Shown: positions 24,431 to 33,424 of the stretch, in pieces | How positions within the stretch are numbered: position 1 is the first letter of the stretch | How the letters are laid out: each line of letters opens with the position of its first letter | Assembly (NCBI GenBank): GCA_017616435.1 | Contig: JAFZYC010000089.1 | Span: 1 to 52,346 of the forward strand | DNA: 52,346 bases | From: Clostridia bacterium | GTDB lineage: Bacteria; Bacillota; Clostridia; Christensenellales; CAG-138 | Direction: 5' to 3' | Notes under the pieces: model-generated | The model's input: only the letters and a program-made list of their open reading frames with translations | Told to the model about the DNA's origin: nothing | Databases searched by the model: none | Translations under genes and position numbers: made by a program

Positions 24431-27400
24431 ATGGTTTACAGGGTCTATTCGGAAAGAAAAAAGGAGTTCTCGACCGAGGCCGAGGCGCTGAAAAACGATC
24501 TTGTCACGCTGCACGGCATCAGCGGCATAGAGGAGATCCGCATACTCCGCCGCTACGACGCGGAAAACGTCGACCGCGAAACGTTCATGAAATGCGTCTC
24601 CGGCGTGTTCTCCGATCCCAGGACGGAGGTCAGCTTCTTCGATCTGCCTGAGGGGAGCTATAAGGCGTTTGCCGCCGAGTACCTTCCCGGTCAGTACGAT
24701 CAGTGCGCCGACGCCGCGGAGCAGTCGATAAGGCTCGTCGGCATAGGCAGCGGAGAGGGCGCAAAGCCCGTCGTCCGCACCGCGCGCGTATACCTCGTAT
24801 ACGGCGATATCGGCGATAAGGAGCTTGCCGAGATCAGGGCGAGCCTCATAAATCCCGTCGATTCGAGGGAGGGCGTGATGGAGCCCGTCACGAGCCTTTC
24901 CCAGACATATACCGAGCCCGACAGCGTTGAGTTCATCAAGGGCTTCACGGAGCTGGACGACGCCGGTCTCGACAGGCTCATAAAGGGCATGGGTCTCGCC
25001 ATGGACAGGGCGGACGCCGTCTGCTGCCGCGATTACTTCCGCGCGGAAGGCCGCGACCCCTCCGTGACGGAGATAAAGGTGCTCGACACGTATTGGTCCG
25101 ATCACTGCCGCCACACCACATTCAATACCCATATCGATGAGATCGAGTTCGAGGACGAGGATGTTAAGGCGGCTTACGCGCGCTATATGAAGCTCCGCGA
25201 GGAGCTGGGCGACAAGAAGCCCGTCTGCCTCATGGATATGGCGACGATCGGCGCGAAGTATCACAAGCGCGTCACCGGGCTTTTGAAGAGCCTTGACGAC
25301 TCAAAGGAGATCAACGCCTGCACAGTCAAGGTTAATATCGATCATAACGGCGAGGAGGAGCCGTGGCTCCTGCTCTTCAAGAACGAAACTCACAACCATC
25401 CGACCGAGATAGAGCCCTTCGGCGGCGCGGCGACCTGCGTAGGCGGCGCGATACGCGATCCGCTCTCCGGCCGCGGTTACGTATATCAGTCCATGCGCCT
25501 TACCGGCGCGGCGGATCCTACAAGGCCCGTTTCGGAGACCATACCCGGCAAGCTCCCGCAGAGGCGCATTGTCACGGAGGCAGCCGCGGGCTTCTCCTCC
25601 TACGGCAACCAGATCGGCCTTGCGACAGGCCTCGTACGCGAGCTCTATCATGAGGGCTACGCAGCGAAGCGCATGGAGGTCGGCGCAGTCATCGCCGCCG
25701 CCCCTCAGCAGAACGTCCGGCGCGAGGAGCCCGAAGCGGGCGACGTCGTGATACTCATGGGCGGCAAGACCGGCCGCGACGGCTGCGGAGGCGCTACCGG
25801 CGCTTCCAAGGCGCATACCGCTTCCTCGCTGGAGCTCTGCGGAGCGGAGGTCCAGAAGGGCAACGCGCCCGAGGAGCGCAAGCTCCAGAGGCTGTTCAGG
25901 AACCCCGCGGCCTCCCGCATGATAAAACGCTGCAACGACTTTGGCGCGGGCGGCGTTTCCGTCGCGATAGGCGAGCTCGCAGACGGGCTCTTAATCGACC
26001 TTGACAAGGTCCCCAAGAAATACATGGGCCTCGATTCCACGGAGCTCGCGATCTCCGAATCGCAGGAGCGCATGGCGGTCGTCGTCGAGGCGAAGGACGC
26101 GGAGGAGTTCACCGCGCTCTGCGCCGCGGAGGGCATCGACGCGACGCTCGTCGCCAAGGTCACTGACGATAAGCGCCTCACGATGTACTTCAAGGGGCAG
26201 AAGGCCGTCGATATCTCAAGGGACTTCATCGATACCAACGGCGCGGCAAAGCACACGAAGATCCGCGTCTCCAAGCAGAACAGATACGAAGGCACGGAGC
26301 TTTCGGGCTCCTTCCGCGACAAGCTCACGGCCGTCGCTGCCGACCTCAACGTCTGCTCCCAGAGGGGACTTGCGGAGACCTTCGATTCCACCGTCGGCGC
26401 GAACACTGTGCTCATGCCCTTCGGCGGCAGGCTGCAGCTGACGCCCACGCAGGCAATGGCGGCCAAGTTCCCGGTTCCGGACGGCAATACCTCGACCTGC
26501 TCCGTAATGGCATACGGCTTCGATCCCTATATCTCGGAGGCGTCGCCCTATTACGGCGCGTATACGGCGGTAGTCCAGTCCCTTTCCAAGCTCGCGGCCG
26601 CCGGCGCGGATATGGACGAATGCTGGCTGAGCTTCCAGGAATACTTTGAAAGGATGCGCACGGAGACCTCATGGGGCAAGCCCATGGCCGCCCTAATGGG
26701 CGCTCTCGATGCGCAGATAGATCTCGGCGCCGCGGCGATCGGCGGCAAGGATTCGATGAGCGGCAGCTTTGAATCGATACACGTTCCGCCCACGCTCATT
26801 TCCTTCGCGGTCGCTCTCGGCAGCGTCAAAAACATCACCTCGCCCGAGTTCAAGAAGGCCGGAAGGAAGATCGTTCGCCTGAGTGCCGAAAAGCGGCCGA
26901 ACGGCCTGCCCGAGCCCGAGGCGCTGAAGATGCTTTTCGCCATGGTCGGCGAGGGCATAAGGAACGGCACTTTCACCGCTGTCAGCGTGCCCGAAAGGTT
27001 CGGCGCGGCTGAGTCGGTGCTCAAGATGGCTATGGGCAACGGCCTTGGCGCAAAGCTCGCGACGGACGATGTTTTCCGTCCGGAGTGCGGCGCGTTCATA
27101 GTGGAATGCGGCGCCGTGCCCGATGCTGTTAAGGGCGTCACGGTCGAGCTCATCGGCGAAACGACAGCGAAGCCCGGGATATCCTTTGACGGCTGCGAGG
27201 TCACGGCGGAGGAGCTTTCGAACGCCTACGAATCGAGGCTCGAGGGCGTGTTCCCCGTTTCCTGCGATAACGGCTCCATGATCGAACTCGAATGCGCCGA
27301 CCGCCCCTACGTCAAGCCCTTCGGCGTCAAGAAGGCGAATCCCACGGCGGTCATCCCCGTTTTCCCGGGGACCAACTGCGAATACGAGACAGAGCGCAGC

Positions 27401-28132
27401 TTCCGCAAAGCGGGCTTTGACGTGAAGCCCGTGATAATCCGCACGGGCTCCTCCGCGAGCCTGCTAGATTCCATTTCCGATTTCACAAACGCGATAGATT
27501 CCTCCGAGCTCATGTTCATCCCCGGCGGTTTCTCGAACGGCGACGAGCCGGACGGCTCCGGCAAGTTCATCGCGGCCTTCCTCATGAGCGAGAAATGCCG
27601 CGCTTCGGTGGAGGCGCTGCTCGCGCGCGGCGGTCTTGCCGGCGGCATCTGCAACGGCTTCCAGGCGCTCTTAAGGACCGGCCTGCTGCCCTACGGCAGG
27701 TTCGAACCCATGACGGAGGATACCCCTTCGCTTACGCATAACGTGATCTCGAGGCATATCTCGAGGATCGTCCGCGTGCGCGTTGAGACCGCGGCGTCCC
27801 CGTGGCTGCGCAATGTTCGCAGGGGCGAGATCTACTGCGTGCCCGTATCCCACGGAGAGGGCAGGTTCACAGCTCCCGAGGATGTGCTCCGCGGCCTTGC
27901 GGAAAACGGTCAGATAATCACCCGCTACGTCGACGCGGACGGCATGCCCGCAATGGAGGAGGCGTTCAATCCCAACGGCTCATACGCCGCGATAGAGGGC
28001 ATCTGCTCGCCGGACGGGCGCATATTCGGCAAGATGGGCCACGCCGAGAGGATAGGCAAGGGCCTGTATAAGAACGTTCCCGGCTGCTACGATATGGGGC
28101 TGTTCCGCTCCGCGTTCGATTTCTTCAACTGA
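24431..28132 (+). CDS. purL: Phosphoribosylformylglycinamidine synthase, single-chain
   Basis: A 1233-aa large-type PurL that amidates FGAR with glutamine. The N-terminal PurS-like part is about 1-150; the synthetase core has two ATP-binding-type halves with NHPTEIEPFGGAATCVGGAIRD (about 320-340) and IGGKDSMSG (about 770). The C-terminal class I glutamine amidotransferase (about 960-1233) has the nucleophile Cys in GGICNGFQALL and the His/Glu pair in the final FGKMGHAER region. The ATG at 24431 is chosen over a TTG at 24425 because AGAGAGG lies just upstream. No separate purS/purQ is needed. Confidence 0.96.
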   Translation: MVYRVYSERKKEFSTEAEALKNDLVTLHGISGIEEIRILRRYDAENVDRETFMKCVSGVFSDPRTEVSFFDLPEGSYKAFAAEYLPGQYDQCADAAEQSIRLVGIGSGEGAKPVVRTARVYLVYGDIGDKELAEIRASLINPVDSREGVMEPVTSLSQTYTEPDSVEFIKGFTELDDAGLDRLIKGMGLAMDRADAVCCRDYFRAEGRDPSVTEIKVLDTYWSDHCRHTTFNTHIDEIEFEDEDVKAAYARYMKLREELGDKKPVCLMDMATIGAKYHKRVTGLLKSLDDSKEINACTVKVNIDHNGEEEPWLLLFKNETHNHPTEIEPFGGAATCVGGAIRDPLSGRGYVYQSMRLTGAADPTRPVSETIPGKLPQRRIVTEAAAGFSSYGNQIGLATGLVRELYHEGYAAKRMEVGAVIAAAPQQNVRREEPEAGDVVILMGGKTGRDGCGGATGASKAHTASSLELCGAEVQKGNAPEERKLQRLFRNPAASRMIKRCNDFGAGGVSVAIGELADGLLIDLDKVPKKYMGLDSTELAISESQERMAVVVEAKDAEEFTALCAAEGIDATLVAKVTDDKRLTMYFKGQKAVDISRDFIDTNGAAKHTKIRVSKQNRYEGTELSGSFRDKLTAVAADLNVCSQRGLAETFDSTVGANTVLMPFGGRLQLTPTQAMAAKFPVPDGNTSTCSVMAYGFDPYISEASPYYGAYTAVVQSLSKLAAAGADMDECWLSFQEYFERMRTETSWGKPMAALMGALDAQIDLGAAAIGGKDSMSGSFESIHVPPTLISFAVALGSVKNITSPEFKKAGRKIVRLSAEKRPNGLPEPEALKMLFAMVGEGIRNGTFTAVSVPERFGAAESVLKMAMGNGLGAKLATDDVFRPECGAFIVECGAVPDAVKGVTVELIGETTAKPGISFDGCEVTAEELSNAYESRLEGVFPVSCDNGSMIELECADRPYVKPFGVKKANPTAVIPVFPGTNCEYETERSFRKAGFDVKPVIIRTGSSASLLDSISDFTNAIDSSELMFIPGGFSNGDEPDGSGKFIAAFLMSEKCRASVEALLARGGLAGGICNGFQALLRTGLLPYGRFEPMTEDTPSLTHNVISRHISRIVRVRVETAASPWLRNVRRGEIYCVPVSHGEGRFTAPEDVLRGLAENGQIITRYVDADGMPAMEEAFNPNGSYAAIEGICSPDGRIFGKMGHAERIGKGLYKNVPGCYDMGLFRSAFDFFN

Positions 28133-28145
28133 TAAGGAGGCAAAC

Positions 28146-28991
28146 ATGGCTGCTCTGATCGACGGAAAGGCAATCGCAGAAAAGGTCAAGGCCGAGGTCG
28201 CGGCGGGCTCCGAAAGGCTCATCCGCGAGTTCGGAGAGGACGCGCGCCCGAACATGACGCTCATAGTCGTCGGCAGCGATCCCATATCGAAGAAGCTCGT
28301 CAATATGAAGGCGAACGACTGCGAGGCTTCGGGCATCACTCCCACGGTGATCGCGCTATCCGAATCCACATCCGAGGGCAAGCTATTGCGGCTCATCGAC
28401 AGGCTGAACCGCGACGACGACGTGAAGGCCATACTCTGCCAGCTCCCGCTGCCGGAGCATATCTCGACTAAGCGTGTACTCGCCGCCATCGCCCCCGAAA
28501 AGGACGTCGACGGCTTCTCCGCCCGCATCGACAGCGACGATTACGACGTCGCCGCCTGCACGCCCGCAGCGGTCATGCGCATGCTCCGCGAAAGCGGCGT
28601 GGATGTCGCGGGCAAGCACTGCGTGATAGTCGGCAGGAGCAATATGGTGGGCAAGCCCATGGCGATACAGCTGCTCTTAAACGACGCCACCGTCACCGTC
28701 TGCCACAGCAAAACGGAGGACATAGCCTCCCATACGAGCCGCGCGGACGTGCTGATAGTCGAGGTCGGCAGGCCGGGCTTCATCACCGCCGATATGGTCA
28801 AGGAAGGCGCGGTCGTTATCGACGTCGGCATGAACTACGTCGACGGCCGTCCCACCGGCGACGTCGATTTCCCCGAGGTCGAAAAGAAAGCCTCGCTGAT
28901 AACTCCCGTTCCCGGCGGCGTTGGCCCCATGACGAGGGCGTACCTCCTCGTCAACGCGCTCACCCTCGCGGAGAGAAGAGCGGAAAAATAA
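28146..28991 (+). CDS. folD: Methylene-THF dehydrogenase/cyclohydrolase (FolD)
   Basis: A 281-aa bifunctional enzyme that makes 10-formyl-THF, the formyl donor for PurN and AICAR transformylase, which explains its place at the end of the purine operon. Clear FolD blocks: CQLPLPEHI, PEKDVDGFSARID, VIVGRSNMVGKPMAIQLLL (NAD(P) loop) and TPVPGGVGPMTRAYL. The catalytic Lys of the usual YVxxK motif is kept, but the Tyr is Leu (LVNMK, about residues 57-61), and the His after DGF is Ser. AAGGAGG precedes the ATG. A terminator follows at 29004. Confidence 0.92.
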   Translation: MAALIDGKAIAEKVKAEVAAGSERLIREFGEDARPNMTLIVVGSDPISKKLVNMKANDCEASGITPTVIALSESTSEGKLLRLIDRLNRDDDVKAILCQLPLPEHISTKRVLAAIAPEKDVDGFSARIDSDDYDVAACTPAAVMRMLRESGVDVAGKHCVIVGRSNMVGKPMAIQLLLNDATVTVCHSKTEDIASHTSRADVLIVEVGRPGFITADMVKEGAVVIDVGMNYVDGRPTGDVDFPEVEKKASLITPVPGGVGPMTRAYLLVNALTLAERRAEK

Positions 28992-29003
28992 CAAACATGT
29001 AAA

Positions 29004-29031
29004 AAAACAGATCCCAAACGGGATCTGTTTT
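29004..29031 (+). terminator. Terminator of the purine operon
   Basis: AAAACAGATCCC / GGGATCTGTTTT with an AAAC loop. The A and T flanks also let it serve the leftward gene ending at 29049. Confidence 0.9.
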
Positions 29032-29048
29032 ATGTTTCTCTTATTTTC

Positions 29049-29507
29049 TCAGCCTATTTGAGAAAGCTCCTTTTCGAGCGCGATAGCGGCGGATTCGAGC
29101 CCTATGCGGTCCTCCTCCGTGAAGCGGCCGAAGAGCGGGCTGTCTATATCGAGCACGCCGAACACGCGCCCGTCCCTGTGCAGGGGGATAACGATCTCCG
29201 AATTGGAGGCGCAGTCGCAGGCGATATGCCCGGGGAACTCGTGCACGTCGCTCACTACGATCGTGCGGTCCTCCGCGGCTGCGGTGCCGCAGACCCCGCG
29301 GCCCATGGGTATCTCTATACAGGCGGGCTTGCCCTGGAACGGGCCGAGCACGAGCTTGTCGCCCTCGACGATATAGAAACCTGCCCAATTGAGACCGTCG
29401 AGCGAGTCGTAAATGAGCGCGGAAGCGTTGGCGAGATTCGCGACAAGGTGGGGGACGCCGGAAACCAGAGCGGCGAGCGCGGAACTCAGTTCATCGTAAG
29501 GGATCAT
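29049..29507 (-). CDS. Free methionine-(R)-sulfoxide reductase (GAF domain, MsrC type)
   Basis: A 152-aa single GAF-domain enzyme that reduces free methionine-R-sulfoxide. All three characteristic cysteines are present: GKPACIEI (about residue 82), GRGVCGTAA (about 92) and GHIACDCAS (about 116), together with WAGFYIVEGDKLVLGPFQG and SEIVIPLHRDGRVFGVLDID. Length is usual. GGAGATAAAAAA precedes the ATG at 29507. It is monocistronic, converges with the purine operon, and would protect against oxidation of free methionine. Confidence 0.92.
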   Translation of the reverse strand: MIPYDELSSALAALVSGVPHLVANLANASALIYDSLDGLNWAGFYIVEGDKLVLGPFQGKPACIEIPMGRGVCGTAAAEDRTIVVSDVHEFPGHIACDCASNSEIVIPLHRDGRVFGVLDIDSPLFGRFTEEDRIGLESAAIALEKELSQIG

Positions 29508-29607
29508 TTTTTTATCTCCGTCTTTTTGTTGATTACAGGCTGATTTTAACCGAAGGCCGGCGCTTTGTCAAGCGCGGTGACCGCCATGCGGTATTTGCCG
29601 CAAAAGG

Positions 29608-29636
29608 TTGAAAAACACGCGAAAAAGTATTATAAT
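29608..29636 (+). promoter_or_regulatory. Promoter of the fakA-plsX operon
   Basis: TTGAAA (29608-29613), 17-nt spacer and TATAAT (29631-29636). The about 100-nt leader before fakA contains GCGGA / TCCGC (29657-29673) followed by a T run, possibly an attenuator. No FapR-like box was recognised. The rest of the 29508-29740 gap shows nothing else. Confidence 0.82.
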
Positions 29637-29740
29637 GTCTATCATGGCGGGGTATGCGGAAAAGCTCTCCGCCGGGTCTCGTTTTTTATTTGCGGGAAGC
29701 CGCGTTTTATAATATCAATCATTTATTCGAAAGGCATAAT

Positions 29741-31393
29741 ATGGAGACCAAAACGTTGAACGGCGAGCTCTTTGCCAATATGGTCGGGGGCGGCGCCGCA
29801 AGGCTCAACAGCAACCGCGTGACGGTGAACGAGCTCAACGTTTTCCCCATTCCCGACGGCGACACGGGCGATAATATGTTCATGACTATCGACTCGGGCT
29901 TTTCGGCCGTCGCGGGGGAGGCGGATGAGGCGCTGGGCCAGACCGCGGAGCGCATATCAAAGGGTATGCTGCTCGGCGCGAGGGGCAATTCCGGCGTTAT
30001 TCTTTCACGCATTTTCGCGGGCATAGCGCAGGGCTTGAAGGGCATCGACGGCGCGGACGTTAGGACTTTCGCACAGGCCATGGAAAAGGGAGTCGCGGAA
30101 TCCTACAGCGCGGTGCAGACGCCCGTCGAGGGCACGATACTGACCGTGTATTCCGACGCGGTCAGGGTCGCCAATTCGCGCATAGAGGACGACACGGATT
30201 TCGAGACCTATTTCGAAAACTTCCTCGCGGAGCTGCGCGCCTCGCTCGACCGCACTCCGGAGCTTTTGGATGTGCTGCGCGAGGCGGGCGTCGTCGATTC
30301 GGGCGGCGCGGGCTTCGTCTATATCGCGGAGGGCATGCAGGACGCGCTCCGCGGCGCAAGGTTCGCCCAAGGCGGGGCGGCGCCGGAAAAGGCCGCAAAG
30401 GTCGACGTTTCGACGCTCACGGAGGATTCCGCGTTCGATTTCGGCTACTGCACGGAGTTCCTTTTAAGGCTCCGCACGGAAAAGGTCGGCGAAGTATCCG
30501 CGTTTAACGAAAAGCCCCTCTTTGACTGGCTCGAATCCAACGGGGAATCGGTCGTCGCGTTCCGTGACGGCAGCATAATAAAGGTGCATATCCATTCCAT
30601 GACGCCGGAACTGATACTTGCCCACTGCCACGAATACGGCGAGTTCCTTACGCTGAAGATCGAAAACATGATGCTCCAGCACAACGAATCGACCGTCAGG
30701 AACAATTATTCAAAGCCCAAAAAGCCGAGGAAGAAGTTCGGCATCGTCGCCGTCGCGGCGGGGGAAGGGATCCGGGAGACGTTCCTGAACCTCGGCGCGG
30801 ACGCGGTCGTCGACGGCGGGCAGAGCATGAATCCCTCCGCGGAAAGCTTCCTTGAGGCGTTCTCGGAGGTCAACGCCGACTCCATACTCGTTTATCCCAA
30901 CAACAGCAATATAATACTCACCGCAAAGCAGGCCGCCTCCCTCTTCGGCGGGGCGGAGGTGCGGGTGATCCCCAGTCGCTCGATCGGGGAGTGCTACGCC
31001 GCGCTCTCGCTGCTCGATATCTCTTCGGGCGATATAGATGAGATCGAGCGCAGCTCTATTGAGATAATGGGCTCCGTCGTGACCGGCACGGTCTCGAAAG
31101 CCTGCCGCAATACCGAGCGCGACGGCGTCTGCGTGCGTGAGGGAGACTATATAGGCTTCTCCGGAGGCACGATCTATTCCGACGCGCCTACCGCGTTCGA
31201 GGCGGCGGAGGGGCTCATCTCCGCGCTCTCCGCGGATGATTACGGGATACTGATGATAGTCTGCGGAAAGGACGCGGACACCGCGGAGGCGACGGCCCTG
31301 CGCGACGCGCTCCAGAAGGCGCACCCCATGACGGAGGCCATACTGCTCGACGGCGGTCAGCCCATCTACGACTACATTTTCATACTCGAATAA
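29741..31393 (+). CDS. fakA: Fatty acid kinase FakA-like (DAK2 domain, YloV family)
   Basis: A 550-aa protein. The N-terminal DAK2 kinase domain (about 1-200) shows NELNVFPIPDGDTGDNMFMT with the Mg-binding acidic residues and LLGARGNSGVILSRIFAG. A middle domain and a DegV-like C-terminal domain (KFGIVAVAAGEGI, YPNNSNIILTA, IPSRSIGECYAAL) follow. It phosphorylates fatty acids bound to the DegV-type FakB encoded next. The start at ATG 29741 with AAAGG upstream gives the usual length; the longer in-frame reading from 29654 lies in the leader. First gene of an operon ending in plsX and a glycosyltransferase. Confidence 0.9.
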   Translation: METKTLNGELFANMVGGGAARLNSNRVTVNELNVFPIPDGDTGDNMFMTIDSGFSAVAGEADEALGQTAERISKGMLLGARGNSGVILSRIFAGIAQGLKGIDGADVRTFAQAMEKGVAESYSAVQTPVEGTILTVYSDAVRVANSRIEDDTDFETYFENFLAELRASLDRTPELLDVLREAGVVDSGGAGFVYIAEGMQDALRGARFAQGGAAPEKAAKVDVSTLTEDSAFDFGYCTEFLLRLRTEKVGEVSAFNEKPLFDWLESNGESVVAFRDGSIIKVHIHSMTPELILAHCHEYGEFLTLKIENMMLQHNESTVRNNYSKPKKPRKKFGIVAVAAGEGIRETFLNLGADAVVDGGQSMNPSAESFLEAFSEVNADSILVYPNNSNIILTAKQAASLFGGAEVRVIPSRSIGECYAALSLLDISSGDIDEIERSSIEIMGSVVTGTVSKACRNTERDGVCVREGDYIGFSGGTIYSDAPTAFEAAEGLISALSADDYGILMIVCGKDADTAEATALRDALQKAHPMTEAILLDGGQPIYDYIFILE

Positions 31394-31418
31394 TTATAGG
31401 ATCCATAAGGAGAAAACC

Positions 31419-32288
31419 ATGCTTAAGCTGTTCACCGACACCGACTGCGACGTCACCCCGGAAATAGCCGCCGAATACGGCTATTCCCTCATCAGCATGC
31501 CGTACTCAATCGACGGCGTGACTACATACCCCTATGTGGATTTCGACGTGTTCGACGCAAAGGCCTTCTATGACAGGCTGCGCGAGGGTGCGCTCCCCAA
31601 TACGAGCGCCATCAGCCGCGAAAAATACATTGAGGCGTTCGAACCCGTATTCCAAAACGGCGACGACATACTCTACGTCCATTTCTCCCGCGCCATGACG
31701 GCGACATTCGACGCCATGGACCAGGCAGTAGCCGGTCTGCTCGAAAAATATCCCGGCCGCAGGTTCTACGATATCGACACGAAGGGCATCACCATCGTCA
31801 GCCTCAACATCGTGCTGGAGGTCGGCGACATGGTAAAGGCCGGCAAGCCCGTTGAGGAGATTCTCGAATGGGCGAAGACGGAGGTCGACAGGTTCGCGAT
31901 CTATTTCTTTGCGGACGATCTGAAGTTCTTCAAGCACAGCGGAAGGGTCTCCGGCCTTGCCGCGACGATGGGTACGCTGCTCGGCGTCCGCCCGATAATA
32001 TTCATGAACAGCGAGGGCAAGATGGTCTCCGTAGGCACCGAGCGCGGCAGGGCGAGGGCGATAGACCGCCTGCTCAGATATGTCGACGAGCTGGGCTCCG
32101 ACGTGAAGGAGCACCGCGTCATCGTCGGCAACACCGACGCGCCGGAGATCGCGGCCGAGGTCGTGTCACGGCTGAAGGCCAAATACGGCGACGACCTCAA
32201 CGTCATGACGGTCGTCGTCAACCCCACTACGGGCGGGCACTGCGGCCCCAACGGCGTCGGCATCTGCTTCCACGCCATTCACAGGTGA
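31419..32288 (+). CDS. DegV family fatty-acid-binding protein (FakB type)
   Basis: A 289-aa DegV-fold protein that presents a fatty acid to FakA for phosphorylation. The N-terminal FTDTDCDVTPEIAAEYG and LPNTSAISREKY blocks, FYDIDTKGITIVSLNIVLE, the FFADDLKFFKHSGRVSG stretch and the final PTTGGHCGPNGVGICFHA match the family. AAGGAG precedes the ATG, 25 nt after fakA. Adjacent fakA and plsX support the fatty-acid role over the older label of unknown DegV protein. Confidence 0.9.
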   Translation: MLKLFTDTDCDVTPEIAAEYGYSLISMPYSIDGVTTYPYVDFDVFDAKAFYDRLREGALPNTSAISREKYIEAFEPVFQNGDDILYVHFSRAMTATFDAMDQAVAGLLEKYPGRRFYDIDTKGITIVSLNIVLEVGDMVKAGKPVEEILEWAKTEVDRFAIYFFADDLKFFKHSGRVSGLAATMGTLLGVRPIIFMNSEGKMVSVGTERGRARAIDRLLRYVDELGSDVKEHRVIVGNTDAPEIAAEVVSRLKAKYGDDLNVMTVVVNPTTGGHCGPNGVGICFHAIHR

Positions 32289-32293
32289 TCGCC

Positions 32294-33424
32294 ATGGTAG
32301 AGGTAAGAGAGGTCAAAACGAGGAAGGAACAGCGCGAGTTCCTTGATTTCCCGCTCGAAATGTATAAGGACGAGCCCAATTTCGTGCCGCCCCTTTACAT
32401 GGATGAAAAGAAGATTTTCCGCAAGGATTACGTCTATTACGATACCTGCGAGGCGGTCTATTACAACGCCTACCGCGACGGCAGTATGGTCGGCCGCATT
32501 TCGGGCATACTGCAGAAGGCCGCCAACGAGAAGAACGGCGAGCGCAGGGTAAGGTTCACGCGCTTTGATTCGATCAACGATCAGGAGGTCGCCGCGGCGC
32601 TCTTCGGCGCGGTCGAGGATTGGGCCAGGAGCAAGGGCATGGATACCGTCTGCGGGCCGTTGGGCTTCTCCGATCTCGAGCGAGAAGGCCTTCTCATAGA
32701 GGGCTTCGATCAGCTCTCCACGTTCGAGGAGCAGTACAACGCCGAATACTATCAGCACCTCATCGAGGCATGCGGCTACGGCAAGGAGGTCGACTGGACG
32801 GAGAGCAGGATCTACCCGCCCGAAAGGAACGACGGCTCGTTAAAGCGCATCGCCGATAAGCTCATGGCAAGATACAACCTGCGCTTCGGACCGGCCAAAA
32901 ACGTAAACGATTTCCTCAACAGATACAAGGACGGGCTCTTCGAGCTGCTCGATAAGTCCTACGATCAGCTCTACGGCACAGTCCCGTTCACCGACGGCAT
33001 GAAGAAGCTGATGATAGACAATTTCAGGCTCATCATCGACCTCGAGCACGTCGCTGTCATACTCGACGAGAACGACAATGTGGTTTGCCTCGGCGTATGC
33101 TTCCCCTCGATCGCGAAGGCGGTGCAGAAGTCCCGCGGGCATCTGACCCCCGCGGCGGTCATAAGGATACTCCGCGCAATGAAAAAGCCGGAGATAATCG
33201 ATCTAGGCCTCATAGGCGTCGATCCCACATGGGCCATGAGGGGCGTTTCAGTCGCGATCTCCGCGGAGCTCGAGCGCATGCTACGCATGCCGGGCGTGAA
33301 ATATGCGGAGACCAACCTGAATCTTGAGGACAATCTTATGATACAGAACCAGTGGAAGCGCTTCACCGCCGTTCAGCATAAGCGCCGCCGCTCGTATGTC
33401 AAGAAGCTGGAGGACGGCGAATGA
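32294..33424 (+). CDS. GNAT-superfamily acyltransferase-like protein in the lipid operon
   Basis: A 376-aa protein of a conserved but poorly characterised GNAT-like family. The N-terminal half has FLDFPLEMYKDEPNFVPPLY and DGSMVGRISGILQKAANEKN; the centre has the very conserved-looking GPLGFSDLEREGLLIEGFD; the C-terminal half repeats an acyltransferase-like fold (HVAVILDENDNVVCLGVCFPS). The ATG at 32294 begins 5 nt after the degV stop. The end overlaps plsX by ATGA, so the two are coupled. Homologues with this look are often annotated only as N-acetyltransferase. A role in acyl transfer is plausible from neighbours but unproven. Confidence 0.78.
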   Translation: MVEVREVKTRKEQREFLDFPLEMYKDEPNFVPPLYMDEKKIFRKDYVYYDTCEAVYYNAYRDGSMVGRISGILQKAANEKNGERRVRFTRFDSINDQEVAAALFGAVEDWARSKGMDTVCGPLGFSDLEREGLLIEGFDQLSTFEEQYNAEYYQHLIEACGYGKEVDWTESRIYPPERNDGSLKRIADKLMARYNLRFGPAKNVNDFLNRYKDGLFELLDKSYDQLYGTVPFTDGMKKLMIDNFRLIIDLEHVAVILDENDNVVCLGVCFPSIAKAVQKSRGHLTPAAVIRILRAMKKPEIIDLGLIGVDPTWAMRGVSVAISAELERMLRMPGVKYAETNLNLEDNLMIQNQWKRFTAVQHKRRRSYVKKLEDGE

